A DNA stretch of 64,000 nt from Nitrospirota bacterium (GCA_029858285.1 JAOUFN010000003.1:62001-126000); one strand, 5' to 3'. Positions 1 to 14,188 are shown, numbered from the stretch's first letter. Notes: generated by a model not told the origin, from the sequence alone. Made by a program: numbers and translations.

Positions 1-967
1 GCACCGGAATCGTCTCCAGCCAGCGGTCCCCCAGCAACAACGGCACCAACGGGTCGGCCCACACCGCCAGCCCCACCCCCACTGGCGCAACCGCCACCGA
101 GAGAACCCGCACGCACTGCTGATAGCTGATGCGCAATGCCTCTGGATTGTGCTGGCGCCGGGAAAAGGCCGGAAACAGCACCCGCCCCAACGCCTGCGAG
201 AGCGCCGATACCGGCATCATCGACAGGGAAAAACCCATGCGGTAGAAACCCAGTTGCCGTGCTCCCAAAAACCGGCCGGCGAGGGCCTGGTCCGAGTAAC
301 TGATAACCCACCCCAAAAGTCCCTCCAGGGTCACCCATCCGCCAAACCTCAGCAGATGGGCCCAGTTCGCTCCCCGCTTGGGCGCGCCGGGCCTCCAGCC
401 GACGTGGGCCCATAGCCCGGCGATGCGCAATACGTCCGCCGTCACCACACCCGCAACCAGCGACCACACGCCGTGCCCGGTCCACGCCAGGCAGATCGAC
501 ACGACACCCGAGGCCAAAGAGGGAAATATCTGCACCGAAAACAGGCGCCGGAAAGCCATGGAACGGACCAGTAGCGCCTCCGGCACCACTGCCAGGGAGC
601 GCAACACAAACAGCCCGGCCAGCACCCGCAACAGACTGGTCAGGCGCGGATCGCCGTAGAGTGAGGCCCATAACGGTGCCACCATCAGCACCACCACACA
701 CCACATCACCCCCAAGGCCATGCTGCCCCAAAACACAGCTCCCGTCAGGGCGTCATCCAGTTCCGGACGCTGCACCAGCGCAGGCTTGAAACCGGCATCC
801 TGAAACAGTCCCAGGAATGCGACCAGCACCATGGCGACTGCCAGCAAGCCAAAATCTTCGGGGGTGAGGATACGCGCCAACGCGATGGTGAACAAAAACT
901 GGCCACCACGCGCAAGCAGGTCTCCCGCCAGCGTCCATCGCAACCCGGTTGCCACAGACCCGTTCAC
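1..967 (-). CDS. Wzx-type polysaccharide flippase (MOP superfamily), C-terminal part beyond the window edge
   Basis: This gene is not in the ORF track because it has no stop in the window. Translating the minus strand gives a continuous hydrophobic frame with the N-terminal hallmark QFLFTIALARILTPEDFGLL, typical of O-antigen/exopolysaccharide flippases that move lipid-linked sugar units across the inner membrane. Several membrane segments are visible, such as FWGSMALGVMWCVVVLMVAP, and about 322 residues are present of a usual 450-500. I chose the GTG at 967 because the family starts close to the motif S-V-A-x-G-L-R-W-T; an upstream in-frame start cannot be excluded. The glycosyltransferase and rmlACBD elsewhere in the window fit a surface-polysaccharide role. 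Confidence 0.8.
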   Translation of the reverse strand, partial: MNGSVATGLRWTLAGDLLARGGQFLFTIALARILTPEDFGLLAVAMVLVAFLGLFQDAGFKPALVQRPELDDALTGAVFWGSMALGVMWCVVVLMVAPLWASLYGDPRLTSLLRVLAGLFVLRSLAVVPEALLVRSMAFRRLFSVQIFPSLASGVVSICLAWTGHGVWSLVAGVVTADVLRIAGLWAHVGWRPGAPKRGANWAHLLRFGGWVTLEGLLGWVISYSDQALAGRFLGARQLGFYRMGFSLSMMPVSALSQALGRVLFPAFSRRQHNPEALRISYQQCVRVLSVAVAPVGVGLAVWADPLVPLLLGDRWLETIPV

Positions 968-1090
968 GAACCACCCTGGAGAGCGGCCACGCCCCTCCCC
1001 GAATGAATGCGATGCAATGGCTGAAAACAGGTGGCAAACACTCGCCGAGTATAGCGCACCACGCGGCACGACCAACGCCCGAAGGCGGCG

Positions 1091-1140
1091 GAAAACAACT
1101 GTGGCCCGAAGGGGGATTCAATTTCCCCTCCGGGCCACAG
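1091..1140 (-). terminator. Intrinsic terminator of the thrombospondin-repeat gene
   Basis: On the minus strand CTGTGGCCCGgAGGGG and CCCCCTtCGGGCCACAG form a stem of about 16 pairs around a short A/T loop, followed by TTGTTTTCC. It lies just after the stop of the 1671-residue repeat protein and also separates it from the flippase gene. Confidence 0.75.
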
Positions 1141-1169
1141 TCTCTCATCATCCCGCGCGGGCGGACGGG

Positions 1170-6185
<5,016 letters not shown>

Positions 6186-6313
6186 ACCCCGTTTCCTCTT
6201 TGTGTTCCGTGGACCCTGTTCGGATCCGACTTCCGCAAGTCCTTAAGTCAGGAAGCGGCCACCGCGTGTGACCCACACGCCCCCTGCCGCACTCCCCACT
6301 CCATCGCTATTAC

Positions 6314-6616
6314 TCAACCGTTGGGATTGGGATTTTTTTTCGGATTCACAATCCCGGCGTCCACGCCACCCGGGGGCAGGTGCTCAATAACCGGGTGATA
6401 GACGGTGCCAGTGCCCCCCGTCGTACCGCAGTCCTGGTAGCGGCTGTCACAGCCGCCACCACCGTTGCCTCCGCCGCCCCCATTGCCGCCGCCCATATCG
6501 CCCAGGGATGCCCCGCCACCACCGCCGCTGCAAGCGGCGAGGAACGTCAACCCTGCCAGAAGGCACAACACACCGCTCAAGCGGACGATTTCCTGAACCA
6601 GACTGCTACGGCGCAT
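6314..6616 (-). CDS. Small glycine-rich lipoprotein
   Basis: The 100-residue product has a lipoprotein signal peptide ending in the lipobox LAAC, then a run of glycines and a short Cys-containing stretch (GGGCDSRYQDCG). I chose the inner ATG after AAGGGA because it puts the signal peptide at the start; the track start adds 24 implausible residues. It lies upstream of the thrombospondin-repeat gene in the same direction, so the two may be co-transcribed and the lipoprotein may help anchor or export the larger protein (inference). No family recognised. Confidence 0.7.
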   Translation of the reverse strand: MRRSSLVQEIVRLSGVLCLLAGLTFLAACSGGGGGASLGDMGGGNGGGGGNGGGGCDSRYQDCGTTGGTGTVYHPVIEHLPPGGVDAGIVNPKKNPNPNG

Positions 6617-7422
6617 CGAAAATCCCTTTTTCTTCGGCTCCTGAAAACCGCAGGAACCGCCGCACCTGGCGGCAACCCAAGACACCACTCTTTCAGCACA
6701 CCACCAGCCCCCAAACCCTCGCGGAACTCAGACCGGTGACAAACCGGGGCGGGCTGGCACACCCCACCCACGCTCTGGTATTAAGAGACTGGCGAAGCCC
6801 AAGCTACTGCAAGAGCGGTGCCCCATGAATGGAAAAACTGTTCGGTGCTCGGCAAATGTCCTGAAGGTGTTCAGTTATTACCGGAATTTTTTCTGGGAAA
6901 AATGGCCGCAGACGGCATCGCCAATTTTCTGGCTATATCTGTACCGGGGGGGAAAGGGAACCCCGCGGATACTTTTGGGAAAAAATTTTCCCACACATCC
7001 CCACCCGGAAGACCAATTTCTTGCCCATGGGTTGTGAATTGGTACTGGTGCTTCACACTCCAGCAGGTCCCCCCCGGAGTTCCGCACCGAAAATTTGGCA
7101 TGGGCACGCAGACCGGCCCGCCGGGGGAGGCGGTATGCCCCACCCCCCCCCCGTCAAAAGCCAGGGACAAAGGGGGGGGGCGCAGCCCTTTGTGGACAGA
7201 AATACCCGCAGACGGTTGATGGGATGGGGGGAAACAAAAGGCCCCCCGGCCGACACACCTACCGGTGCGCGGCCAGAGGGCCGAAGGATCAGCGGGGGCA
7301 CAAAGGGACGCCGAACGGCGCACAATTGACTCCCCTTGGCGGTAGCATCACACCTGACCCGCACACCCCTTTCGGGATGAAGGCGAGCGGCGCCATGCCA
7401 CCCGGATCGGGAACGATCCTTT
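6617..7422. other. About 800 bases without a convincing gene
   Basis: Several short ORFs overlap here on both strands, but none has a good ribosome binding site together with protein-like composition. The stretch holds homopolymer runs, A/T-rich patches around 6885-7010, and presumably the promoter of the minus-strand lipoprotein and repeat-protein operon. I recognise no RNA gene in it. Confidence 0.6.
7143..7180. repeat. Poly-C(10)/poly-G(9) inverted homopolymer pair
   Basis: Ten consecutive C residues at 7143-7152 are followed 19 bases later by nine G residues at 7172-7180, so the two tracts can pair as a hairpin. Such tracts are prone to slippage. The site is intergenic, more than 500 bases upstream of the lipoprotein start, so any phase-variation role is speculative. 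Confidence 0.6.
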
Positions 7423-7614
7423 TTAGTTCGTGGCCGGAGCCGGAGCGGCGGCGTCGTGCATCGGGCTGGCCGCACCCTCAGGGGCGGTCATTGCCGGTGC
7501 GGGCGGGGGGGTCGGGGCGACCTCTTCCTTCTTGCTGCAGGCGGCCAATGCCAGCACCAAGCCAGCCGCGACGCCCATGCCAAGGACACCCAGAACCACG
7601 CGATTCTTGTACAT
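7423..7614 (-). CDS. Small proline/alanine-rich lipoprotein
   Basis: The 63-residue product starts with MYKNRVVLGVLGMGVAAG, a hydrophobic signal ending in the lipobox LAAC, followed by SKKEEV and a low-complexity Pro/Ala tail. The ATG has a strong ribosome binding site (GAGAGGAAAG). The lysines after the lipidated Cys resemble many small outer-membrane lipoproteins of unknown role. It stands alone between two non-coding stretches. Confidence 0.7.
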   Translation of the reverse strand: MYKNRVVLGVLGMGVAAGLVLALAACSKKEEVAPTPPPAPAMTAPEGAASPMHDAAAPAPATN

Positions 7615-7807
7615 TGACTTTCCTCTCCGATGCGATGATCGGTAAATAACTTTTCAGACTTCACCCGGCAGCCAACCATTGGCTTGGGGCGATCCCAGAC
7701 TTAAATCCTCGTAAAACCGGGGTATCGTGACGCTTTCTTTCTGGAGTTGTCAACGTGGAAAAAAGTTCCTCAATGGCAAAACGTCCGCCGGGAAGTGGCG
7801 AAAAACA

Positions 7808-9007
7808 TTACCAGGGCAACCCTGTTCCCCTGCCTCGTGCCCTGAATTCCGCCAACAGTTCCCCTCCAATGGCGCCAGCCGTGCAGCGGGATCGGTAACG
7901 GCGGTAACCGGCAGCCCCGACTGCCGTGCGCAACTCCGGGTCGGCGGCAAGCTGGCGCAGCACAGCTACCAGCGCGCGGGAATCACCCGGGGGAACCAGA
8001 ATGGCCTCTTTTGCTTTGCTCCGCCCTCCCCCGGCACGGCCTTCCGGAAACAATTCTTCCCCCAGCAACTCCCGCACTGCGGGATTATCCGCAGTCACTA
8101 CCGGGCGCCCCATAGCCAGGGCGTCGAACACCTTGCACGGAATCACCCGCTGGCTCTTGCTGCCGGTGCCAAACACCCCCAGGCAGATGTGGGCGGCGGC
8201 GATTTCGTCGAGAAGTTCCTCCCGCTCCATCCAGCGCTCCACGAACTCCACGTTGTCCAGCCCCCGCGCCTGTCCCCGCGCGGCAGCCAGTTCCTGTCCC
8301 CGCCCCACCATGCGAAAATGGATTCCGGGATCGGTCGCCAGTTCCCGTGCGGCGGTCAGGATCGTCGGCACCCCATGCAAGGCAATGTAGGTACCAAAGT
8401 ACAGCACCCGCACCGGAGGAGCGGAAGGTGGGGGCGGCGGGGTTTCGGGCAGGCCCTCCGGATCGGCCCCCACCGGCACCACAATCCAGCGCGAGTCAGG
8501 GACGCCGAATGTTGCGGACAAGTGTCGGGCGTGGGCGTGGGTATCAATGAGAATGGCGTCGGCCAATTGGAAAGCCGTCCGGTCCAGCCACCATAGCAGG
8601 CGCGCCAGCGGATTTGCCGGGGATAACAACCGCCTGTCCAGCACCACGGTGTCATACAGGGAGATGAGGGCGTTCAGCACCACCGGGCGGCGGCGGAACA
8701 GGGACAAAAAACGGGCAAGCACAATATCCAGGTGCCCTACATAGCCGACAATCAGCAGGTCGTACTCCGGCAGACGCGCAAAGCGCACCGCCAGGCGCGC
8801 CCACGCCCCCGTCAGACGCAGGATCCGCGCCACCAGCCGCAGCGGACCGCCCACCCCGGCCATTTTGTCCGCCGCGTCCGCCCACACCGGCTGGTGACAG
8901 GTGATCACCTGCGCCCCCGCCTGCTCCAGCCCGGCCAGCAGCACGCGGTTCATGGGGTAGCCGGACTGTCCGGAGTAGGTGCCGAAATAACAGATGCGCA
9001 TGCTCAC
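7808..9007 (-). CDS. Family 4-type glycosyltransferase
   Basis: The 399-residue product has the two Rossmann halves of a GT-B glycosyltransferase. The N-terminal half begins MRICYFGTYSGQSGYP. The C-terminal half opens with VRVLYFGTYIALHGVPTIL and carries the donor-binding stretch VIPCKVFDALAMGRPVVTADNPAVREL, as in GT4 enzymes that use nucleotide-sugars. The track start is a GTG at 9007; an ATG two codons in is equally likely because neither has a strong ribosome binding site. Acceptor and sugar cannot be predicted. Role in surface-polysaccharide assembly is inferred from the nearby flippase and the rml genes. Confidence 0.85.
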   Translation of the reverse strand: MSMRICYFGTYSGQSGYPMNRVLLAGLEQAGAQVITCHQPVWADAADKMAGVGGPLRLVARILRLTGAWARLAVRFARLPEYDLLIVGYVGHLDIVLARFLSLFRRRPVVLNALISLYDTVVLDRRLLSPANPLARLLWWLDRTAFQLADAILIDTHAHARHLSATFGVPDSRWIVVPVGADPEGLPETPPPPPSAPPVRVLYFGTYIALHGVPTILTAARELATDPGIHFRMVGRGQELAAARGQARGLDNVEFVERWMEREELLDEIAAAHICLGVFGTGSKSQRVIPCKVFDALAMGRPVVTADNPAVRELLGEELFPEGRAGGGRSKAKEAILVPPGDSRALVAVLRQLAADPELRTAVGAAGYRRYRSRCTAGAIGGELLAEFRARGRGTGLPW

Positions 9008-9050
9008 CGAAGGGACGGAAAAACGATCCGCCGCCCGTAGGGTAGCGGGG

Positions 9051-9383
9051 TCAGTTATAGCGGGGGATTGCAGGGTCCACGCTCACGGACCAGGCATCAA
9101 TGCCGCCGGCGAGATTGTACACCTGACCGAAACCGTTGGCTTTGAGATAGGCGGCTACCTGAAAGCTGCGCACGCCGTGGTGGCAATAGACCACAATCTC
9201 CTTGTCTGGATCCAGTTCCCGCAGGCGGTGCGGGATCTCCCCCATGGGGATGTGGACGCTGCCGTCAATGGAGTTGAAAGCTCTCTCCGGGGGCTCCCGC
9301 ACGTCCAGCAGGAAGAGGGCGTCCCCGCTCTCCAGACGTTGTTTGATCTGCTGGCAGGAGCGCTGGATATCTGCCGGATTCAT
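9051..9383 (-). CDS. Single-domain rhodanese (sulfurtransferase)
   Basis: The 110-residue cytoplasmic protein is one rhodanese domain. The active-site loop is VVYCHHGVRS with the persulfide-forming Cys, preceded by LLDVREPPE and followed by the closing motif YNLAGGIDAWS. Length and composition match GlpE/PspE-like and MoeB-associated rhodaneses that move sulfane sulfur. It sits 60 bases downstream of moaB in the same orientation, so a link to molybdenum-cofactor or thiolation chemistry is possible but not shown. Confidence 0.9.
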   Translation of the reverse strand: MNPADIQRSCQQIKQRLESGDALFLLDVREPPERAFNSIDGSVHIPMGEIPHRLRELDPDKEIVVYCHHGVRSFQVAAYLKANGFGQVYNLAGGIDAWSVSVDPAIPRYN

Positions 9384-9444
9384 GCTTCACCCAAAATAAT
9401 GTGGAAGGGAAAAATGCGGTTCACGATCGCCGCCGGGCGGTGCA

Positions 9445-9948
9445 TCACCCCTTGAGTAACCAGGCCATGTGGCGTAGTTCGGGCAACACCAGTTCCTCCA
9501 TGGCCAGGCGCACGGCAGCACGGGAGCCGGGCATGGCCACGATCACCACCCGCCCCGCCACCCCGGCCACGGCACGGCTCATCATCGCTGCGGAGCCAAT
9601 CTCCAGAAAACTCAAGTGGCGGAACAGTTCACCAAAACCGTCGATGCGCTTGTCGAGCATGGACGCCACCACCTCATAGGTGGAGTCTCGGGGCGAGATG
9701 CCGGTACCACCGTTGATGAGCACCACCCGGGTAGCGGCGTCGGCGGCGGCCGTGGCCAAGGTCTGGCGAATGGTGGCCGGTTCATCTTTCACCAAGGAGT
9801 AGCCGGTGACGGTGTGGCCGTCCTTCTCCAGTAGTGAGCGAACCAGAGCGCCGCTCTCGTCGGTGTCCTCGGTACGAGTGTCGGAACAGGTCACCACCCA
9901 CGCCCCCACTGGCTCTTTGGCCTGCTCCTTGTGCTGTTTGTGCGCCAT
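9445..9948 (-). CDS. moaB: MoaB/Mog-type molybdenum cofactor protein
   Basis: The 167-residue product is a MoaB/MogA fold protein that binds molybdopterin and, in relatives, catalyses its adenylylation. The motifs INGGTGISPRDSTYE and AMPGSRAAVRLAMEE are diagnostic, and VVTCSDTRTEDTDESG matches the family N terminus. I start it at the ATG at 9948, after GGGGGGCC, rather than the track start, which adds 50 residues of unrelated sequence. It is divergent from pepF, sharing a 155-base intergenic region. Confidence 0.9.
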   Translation of the reverse strand: MAHKQHKEQAKEPVGAWVVTCSDTRTEDTDESGALVRSLLEKDGHTVTGYSLVKDEPATIRQTLATAAADAATRVVLINGGTGISPRDSTYEVVASMLDKRIDGFGELFRHLSFLEIGSAAMMSRAVAGVAGRVVIVAMPGSRAAVRLAMEELVLPELRHMAWLLKG

Positions 9949-10052
9949 GTGGCCCCCCGTACTGTGGAATAGACGATTGCTGCGGACACCGGTCTGCGGT
10001 GGTACAAAAGGGGGCCGTGAAGATCGCGGTTTCCCAAGCCCCCGACTCGAAG

Positions 10053-10058
10053 TATAGT
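10053..10058 (+). promoter_or_regulatory. Possible -10 element for the oligoendopeptidase gene
   Basis: TATAGT lies 46 bases before the pepF start codon in the moaB/pepF divergent region. The expected -35 position holds only a weak match, so this is a tentative call. Confidence 0.3.
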
Positions 10059-10103
10059 GGCCGTTTCCGGCGCCGGGCAACCACAGTAAGGACAACAAAG
10101 CTC

Positions 10104-11915
10104 ATGACCGAACATACCGCCCGGGGCGTCACCTGGGATCTGACTGACCTGTACGGCAGCCCCGCCGACCCCCGTATCGACGCCGACCTGGAGCGCCTGC
10201 AAGCGGACGCGCTGGCCTTCGAAACGTGCTGGCGTGGCCATATTTCCGGTAAACACAATCACGGGATTCAGGCGGCGGAACTGATCACTCTTTTGAGCCA
10301 ATTGGAGGAGATCTGGCAAGGCGCCGGGGTGCTGTCGGCTTTTTCCTATCTGATCTTTGCCGCCGACACTGCCAACCCCGCCCACGGCGCTCTGCTCACC
10401 CGGGTACGCGAGCGCCTGACCGACCTGCGCAGCCACCTGCTGTTCGTGGAATTGGAGTGGGCCGCACTGCCGGAAGCTACCGCCCGCCCCCTGCTTGACG
10501 ATCCCAGGCTGGCCCGTTTCCGCCACCACCTGATCCGTGAGCGCGACTTCACTCCCCATCGGCGTAGCGAGGCCGAGGAAATCATCCTCGACCAGAAGAC
10601 CAACACCGGCAGTCAGGCGTTCGCCCGCCTGTTCGACGAAACCCTGGCGCGGGCGCGCTTTACCGTGACGCTGGAAGCCGGCCCGAAGGAAATGTCGGAG
10701 CAGGAGGCACTGGCACTGCTGGCTAACCCCGACCGCCCCACCCGCAAGGCCGCCGCAGACGCCCTTACCGCAGGGCTTGCCGAACTGGCACCGCTGCTAA
10801 TCTTCATCTACAACACGCTGATTGCGGACCACTCCACCGACACCCGCATCCGTTCTTTTGGCGGTCCCATGGCTGAACGCAACCTGGCCAATGAAATCTC
10901 CCAGGGGGCCGTGGACAGCCTGATGACCTCCTGTGAGCGGGCATTGCCGATGGTGGCGGATTATTATCGCATCAAGGGCCGCCTTTTGGGACTGGAGCCC
11001 CTTTATGACTACGACCGCTACGCACCTCTGGTGGGTGGCGGAGAAATTCCATTCTCCGAGGCGCGGAAAATTGTGCTGGAGAGTTTCGGGGCGTTTTCAC
11101 CGCGCATGGCTGAGATCGCCCACATGTTTTTCGAAAACCGCTGGATTGATGCGGAGACCAGGCCCGGAAAACGCGGCGGGGCGTTTGCCCACCCGGTCAC
11201 TCCTTCCCGCCACCCCTTCGTATTGATGAACTACCTGGGCCACCCGCGCGATGTGATGACTCTGGCCCACGAACTGGGGCACGGCATCCATCAGTGGCTG
11301 GCAAGGGAGCGGGGCTATTTTGGTTCCTCAACCCCACTTACCACCGCCGAGACCGCCAGCGTGTTCGGCGAAATGCTGGTGTTTTCCACCCTGCGTCGCA
11401 AGTTGGCGGGTACTCCAGAGGCCCTGCCCCTGCTGTGCGGAAAACTGGAAGACACCTTTTCGACGGTATTTCGCCAGGTGGTGATGACGCGTTTCGAACA
11501 GGCCGCCCACGCGGCGAGGGCCACCGAGGGGGAACTGACCGGGGAGCGGCTGAACGCCCTGTGGATGGAAGTGAACCGCCCCATGTTCGGTGACGCCCTG
11601 CACCTGCGGGACGACTATGCCAACTGGTGGAGCTACATCCCCCACTTCATTCACACGCCGTTCTACTGCTACGCCTATGCTTTCGGGGAATTACTGGTGC
11701 TGGCCCTGTACGCCCGCTACCTGGAGGAGGGGGAGACATTCGTGCCGCGCTATCTGGAACTGCTGGCCGGAGGCGGCAGCGACCGGCCGGAGGCGTTGCT
11801 TAAGTGCGCCGGTGTGGATATCGGCGCGCCCGGCTTCTGGGACGGGGGGCTTGCGGTCATCCGCAGCTGGGTGGACGAGGCTAGGGAACTGGGGGTGCCG
11901 GCAAGAACAGGCTGA
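10104..11915 (+). CDS. pepF: Oligoendopeptidase F, M3 metallopeptidase
   Basis: The 603-residue cytoplasmic protein is an M3-family zinc peptidase that cleaves short peptides. The zinc site is HELGHGIH (about residues 390-397), with the third ligand region in TAETASVFGEM and the C-terminal FIHTPFYCYAYAFGELL typical of the PepF clade. I chose the ATG at 10104, preceded by AAGGA, instead of the track start at 9834, because the extra 90 residues are antisense to moaB and unlike the family. Its 3' end overlaps the convergent histidine kinase gene by 35 bases. Confidence 0.93.
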   Translation: MTEHTARGVTWDLTDLYGSPADPRIDADLERLQADALAFETCWRGHISGKHNHGIQAAELITLLSQLEEIWQGAGVLSAFSYLIFAADTANPAHGALLTRVRERLTDLRSHLLFVELEWAALPEATARPLLDDPRLARFRHHLIRERDFTPHRRSEAEEIILDQKTNTGSQAFARLFDETLARARFTVTLEAGPKEMSEQEALALLANPDRPTRKAAADALTAGLAELAPLLIFIYNTLIADHSTDTRIRSFGGPMAERNLANEISQGAVDSLMTSCERALPMVADYYRIKGRLLGLEPLYDYDRYAPLVGGGEIPFSEARKIVLESFGAFSPRMAEIAHMFFENRWIDAETRPGKRGGAFAHPVTPSRHPFVLMNYLGHPRDVMTLAHELGHGIHQWLARERGYFGSSTPLTTAETASVFGEMLVFSTLRRKLAGTPEALPLLCGKLEDTFSTVFRQVVMTRFEQAAHAARATEGELTGERLNALWMEVNRPMFGDALHLRDDYANWWSYIPHFIHTPFYCYAYAFGELLVLALYARYLEEGETFVPRYLELLAGGGSDRPEALLKCAGVDIGAPGFWDGGLAVIRSWVDEARELGVPARTG

Positions 11916-13752
11916 ACTCGGCGCCGCCCTCCGGCGGGTTGCTGGCAAGCAGTGTGCCACCGTGGGCGCGGGCGATGCGGTAGGCAATAGCCAAAGACAG
12001 ACCCCGGCCTCCGCCCTCGCGGGTAGAGTAGAACGGCTCGAAGACGTGGGCCAGGGCTTCCTCGGAAATTCCCGTTCCACTGTCACGAATCGAGATGCAC
12101 ACACCTTCCGCGCGTCGTCCCGGCAGCGGGAAATAGCAGCGCTCGGTACGCAGGAACACTTCGCCACCCAGGGGCATGGCCCGCTCCGCGTTGTCGAGAA
12201 TGTGGTTCAGTGCACACTCCACGCGTTCCGGGTCCATCGGTACCAGGCAGTCTGAATTCAGTCGCGGCACTACAGCGATGCCACACTCCCCCAGCCGTTC
12301 CCGGCGGGCTTCGATCACGGCGGCAACAAAGGTATCCACCTCGCGCCGTTCCGGGCGGATGGTGTCGGCGCGGGCGAACTCCAGCACCTGATTTAGGAAC
12401 GCACCCATGCGTTCGGTTTCGCGCAGCACCATGCTCAAATAAGTAGTGCGTTGGTCGGCGTCCAGATCGTCCCGTTGCAGGCGGCGCAGCAGCCCCTCCA
12501 TCGGCACCAGCGGCACACGCAGTTCCTGCACCACGGCGTCGGACATGCGCCCGACGGCGGCCAAAGCCTCGTTGCGCACCAGCAAGTCGCGGGTCTGGCG
12601 CAAGTCTTCCACTGTGCTGGACAGGGCATCGCAGGCGCGGGCGTTGCGGATCGCCACCGCCACCTGATTTGACAGGGACTTGAGCAGGGACTGGTCGTCC
12701 TCGGTCAGACGACCGACGCCATGTTCACCCGGTTCCCGGTCGAACACCGAAATGGTGCCGATGCAGCGGCCCTGATCCACCACCGGCACGCACAGGTAAT
12801 TGGATACCACCCCCTGGGGGAGCAAGTGGGCGTAACGACTCCCCTCCCGGCCTTCTACCAGGTAGCCTTCCTGCTTCAGGGCGGCCATTCCGGGAAGGCC
12901 CTCCCCCAAGTACAGGGGGCGCAGTTCCGGCTCCGGTAACGGCTCACCGGTGGTGACCTTAACCACCAGTTGTTGACGCTCGTCGTCCCAAAGACGCAGC
13001 AGCCCGCCGCGGGTCTGGGTGAGTTCGCGGCTCTTTTCCATCACCATGCGCAGCAGGGACTCAAGATTCAGGGTGGAGGCCAGCGCCTGCCCCACGCCAT
13101 TGATGATGCGCAGGTGTTTGAGCTGCTTGCGGGTGTCTTCGTAAAGCTGGGTGGTACGGATGATGCCCCCCAGGTGCATGCCGATGGTCTCCAGGAGACG
13201 CACCTGTTGTGGCACATACTCGCTAACCTGCCGCCCCTGCACGTTGATGACGCCGATGAGGCGCTGTTCCAGACGAATTGGCGCCGCCAGAATGGCGTGC
13301 AGTTCCTCCTCGCCCATGCCGGAGATCATCTTGAAGCGCGGGTCGTGGGAAATGTCGCTAATGGGCAGCGCCACTTGCTCCCGGCCCACCCAGCCCGTTA
13401 CCCCCTCGCCCGGGGCCAGGCTGATCCGGCCCACCGCCTCCGGGTTCAGGCCGTGGGTGGCAGTGAGAACGAAGCGGCCCCCGTGGGCACGGTCTTCAAG
13501 GTAAATGGAGCAGGCGTCGCTGCGCAGGTGGAAGGCCACCACCTTGACGATGGCCGACAGGCGCTCCGCCAGGCTCAAGCCGCTACTATCGGCAATGCGG
13601 TGCAGGGTGTTGAGCACCTCCAGGTCGTGCAGGAGAAGACCGTCGTCGGGACTCCGCCCCGTCCCGGTCCCCGGAACACCAGCCGACACCGCTCCCGCGA
13701 CGCCGGAATCCACTTGCTGTGCCCTGCCGGTTGTCTCGCTCATCCGCACCAT
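11881..13752 (-). CDS. GAF-GAF sensor histidine kinase with a degenerate H-box
   Basis: The 623-residue soluble protein has two GAF sensor domains (about 45-195 and 215-375), a dimerisation region and a C-terminal HATPase domain. The ATP site looks intact: N-box HILDNAERAM, G1 DSGTGISEEAL, FEPFYSTR, and a GGGRGLSLAIAYRI G2 region. The H-box reads AAVGRMSDAVVQELRVPL, with Gln (codon CAG, about residue 409) exactly where the phosphorylated His of HExRxPL should be. Classical autophosphorylation is therefore unlikely. The first GAF resembles that of PtsP. No response regulator is adjacent. An ATG three codons downstream of the chosen start is also possible. Confidence 0.85.
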   Translation of the reverse strand: MVRMSETTGRAQQVDSGVAGAVSAGVPGTGTGRSPDDGLLLHDLEVLNTLHRIADSSGLSLAERLSAIVKVVAFHLRSDACSIYLEDRAHGGRFVLTATHGLNPEAVGRISLAPGEGVTGWVGREQVALPISDISHDPRFKMISGMGEEELHAILAAPIRLEQRLIGVINVQGRQVSEYVPQQVRLLETIGMHLGGIIRTTQLYEDTRKQLKHLRIINGVGQALASTLNLESLLRMVMEKSRELTQTRGGLLRLWDDERQQLVVKVTTGEPLPEPELRPLYLGEGLPGMAALKQEGYLVEGREGSRYAHLLPQGVVSNYLCVPVVDQGRCIGTISVFDREPGEHGVGRLTEDDQSLLKSLSNQVAVAIRNARACDALSSTVEDLRQTRDLLVRNEALAAVGRMSDAVVQELRVPLVPMEGLLRRLQRDDLDADQRTTYLSMVLRETERMGAFLNQVLEFARADTIRPERREVDTFVAAVIEARRERLGECGIAVVPRLNSDCLVPMDPERVECALNHILDNAERAMPLGGEVFLRTERCYFPLPGRRAEGVCISIRDSGTGISEEALAHVFEPFYSTREGGGRGLSLAIAYRIARAHGGTLLASNPPEGGAEFSLFLPAPPVP

Positions 13753-13873
13753 TTCTCGGGTTGAGACCCTACGCTAACCGACTTTTCCGTTTTTGACAAG
13801 AAACGGGCAGTTCCCCAGTCCGAACGATAACCGGATGGGCAACACGGGGGATTCCCGACCGCCGTCCGGGGGG

Positions 13874-14092
13874 TCAGACGTTCTTGTGGGAGCCGTCGCA
13901 ATAGGGCTGGCTTCCGGAGCGCCCGCATGCACACACTGCGGCAGTGCGATCTTCGGGTACATTGACGACGCGCGGCCCGACGCCGCTGCCCTTGTGGGAG
14001 CCATCACAGTGCGGCAGTTTTTTGGAATGGCCACAGGCACAGTAGGCCACCCTGCCCCTGGTTTCCTTCAGGACGTATGGTGTCTTGCCCAT
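13874..14092 (-). CDS. Double CDGSH-type iron-sulfur protein
   Basis: The 72-residue product carries two CDGSH-type 2Fe-2S motifs: YCACGHSKKLPHCDGSH and CACGRSGSQPYCDGSH, each with three Cys and one His ligand. It belongs to the short bacterial CDGSH proteins (mitoNEET relatives) proposed in electron or cluster transfer. I start it at the ATG after GGGGAG (14092), seven codons inside the track ORF. It stands alone, downstream of yceI in the same direction, with a strong hairpin between them. Confidence 0.92.
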   Translation of the reverse strand: MGKTPYVLKETRGRVAYCACGHSKKLPHCDGSHKGSGVGPRVVNVPEDRTAAVCACGRSGSQPYCDGSHKNV

Positions 14093-14139
14093 GCGGAACT
14101 CCCCACCCACCAACAGGCGGGTATATATGGTAGAGACTG

Positions 14140-14173
14140 CCGGGCGGCGGCCGGATATTCCGCCGCCGCCCGG
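14140..14173 (-). terminator. Strong stem-loop after yceI
   Basis: CCGGGCGGCGG and CCGCCGCCCGG form a perfect 11-pair stem around a 12-base loop, just past the yceI stop. There is no U-tract, so it may act as an mRNA-stabilising or Rho-assisted end rather than a classic intrinsic terminator. Confidence 0.5.
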
Positions 14174-14188
14174 AAAGTCATTGGCCGC

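Noticed and set aside
6818-7219. 133-codon plus-strand ORF in the gene-free stretch
   Set aside because: Its codon use and composition vary along its length, it has no ribosome binding site, and it overlaps equally long frames on both strands.
7755-7898. 47-codon plus-strand ORF with a GGAG site and GTG start
   Set aside because: It overlaps the 3' end of the glycosyltransferase gene on the other strand, has no recognisable feature and is most likely chance, though the ribosome binding site is good.
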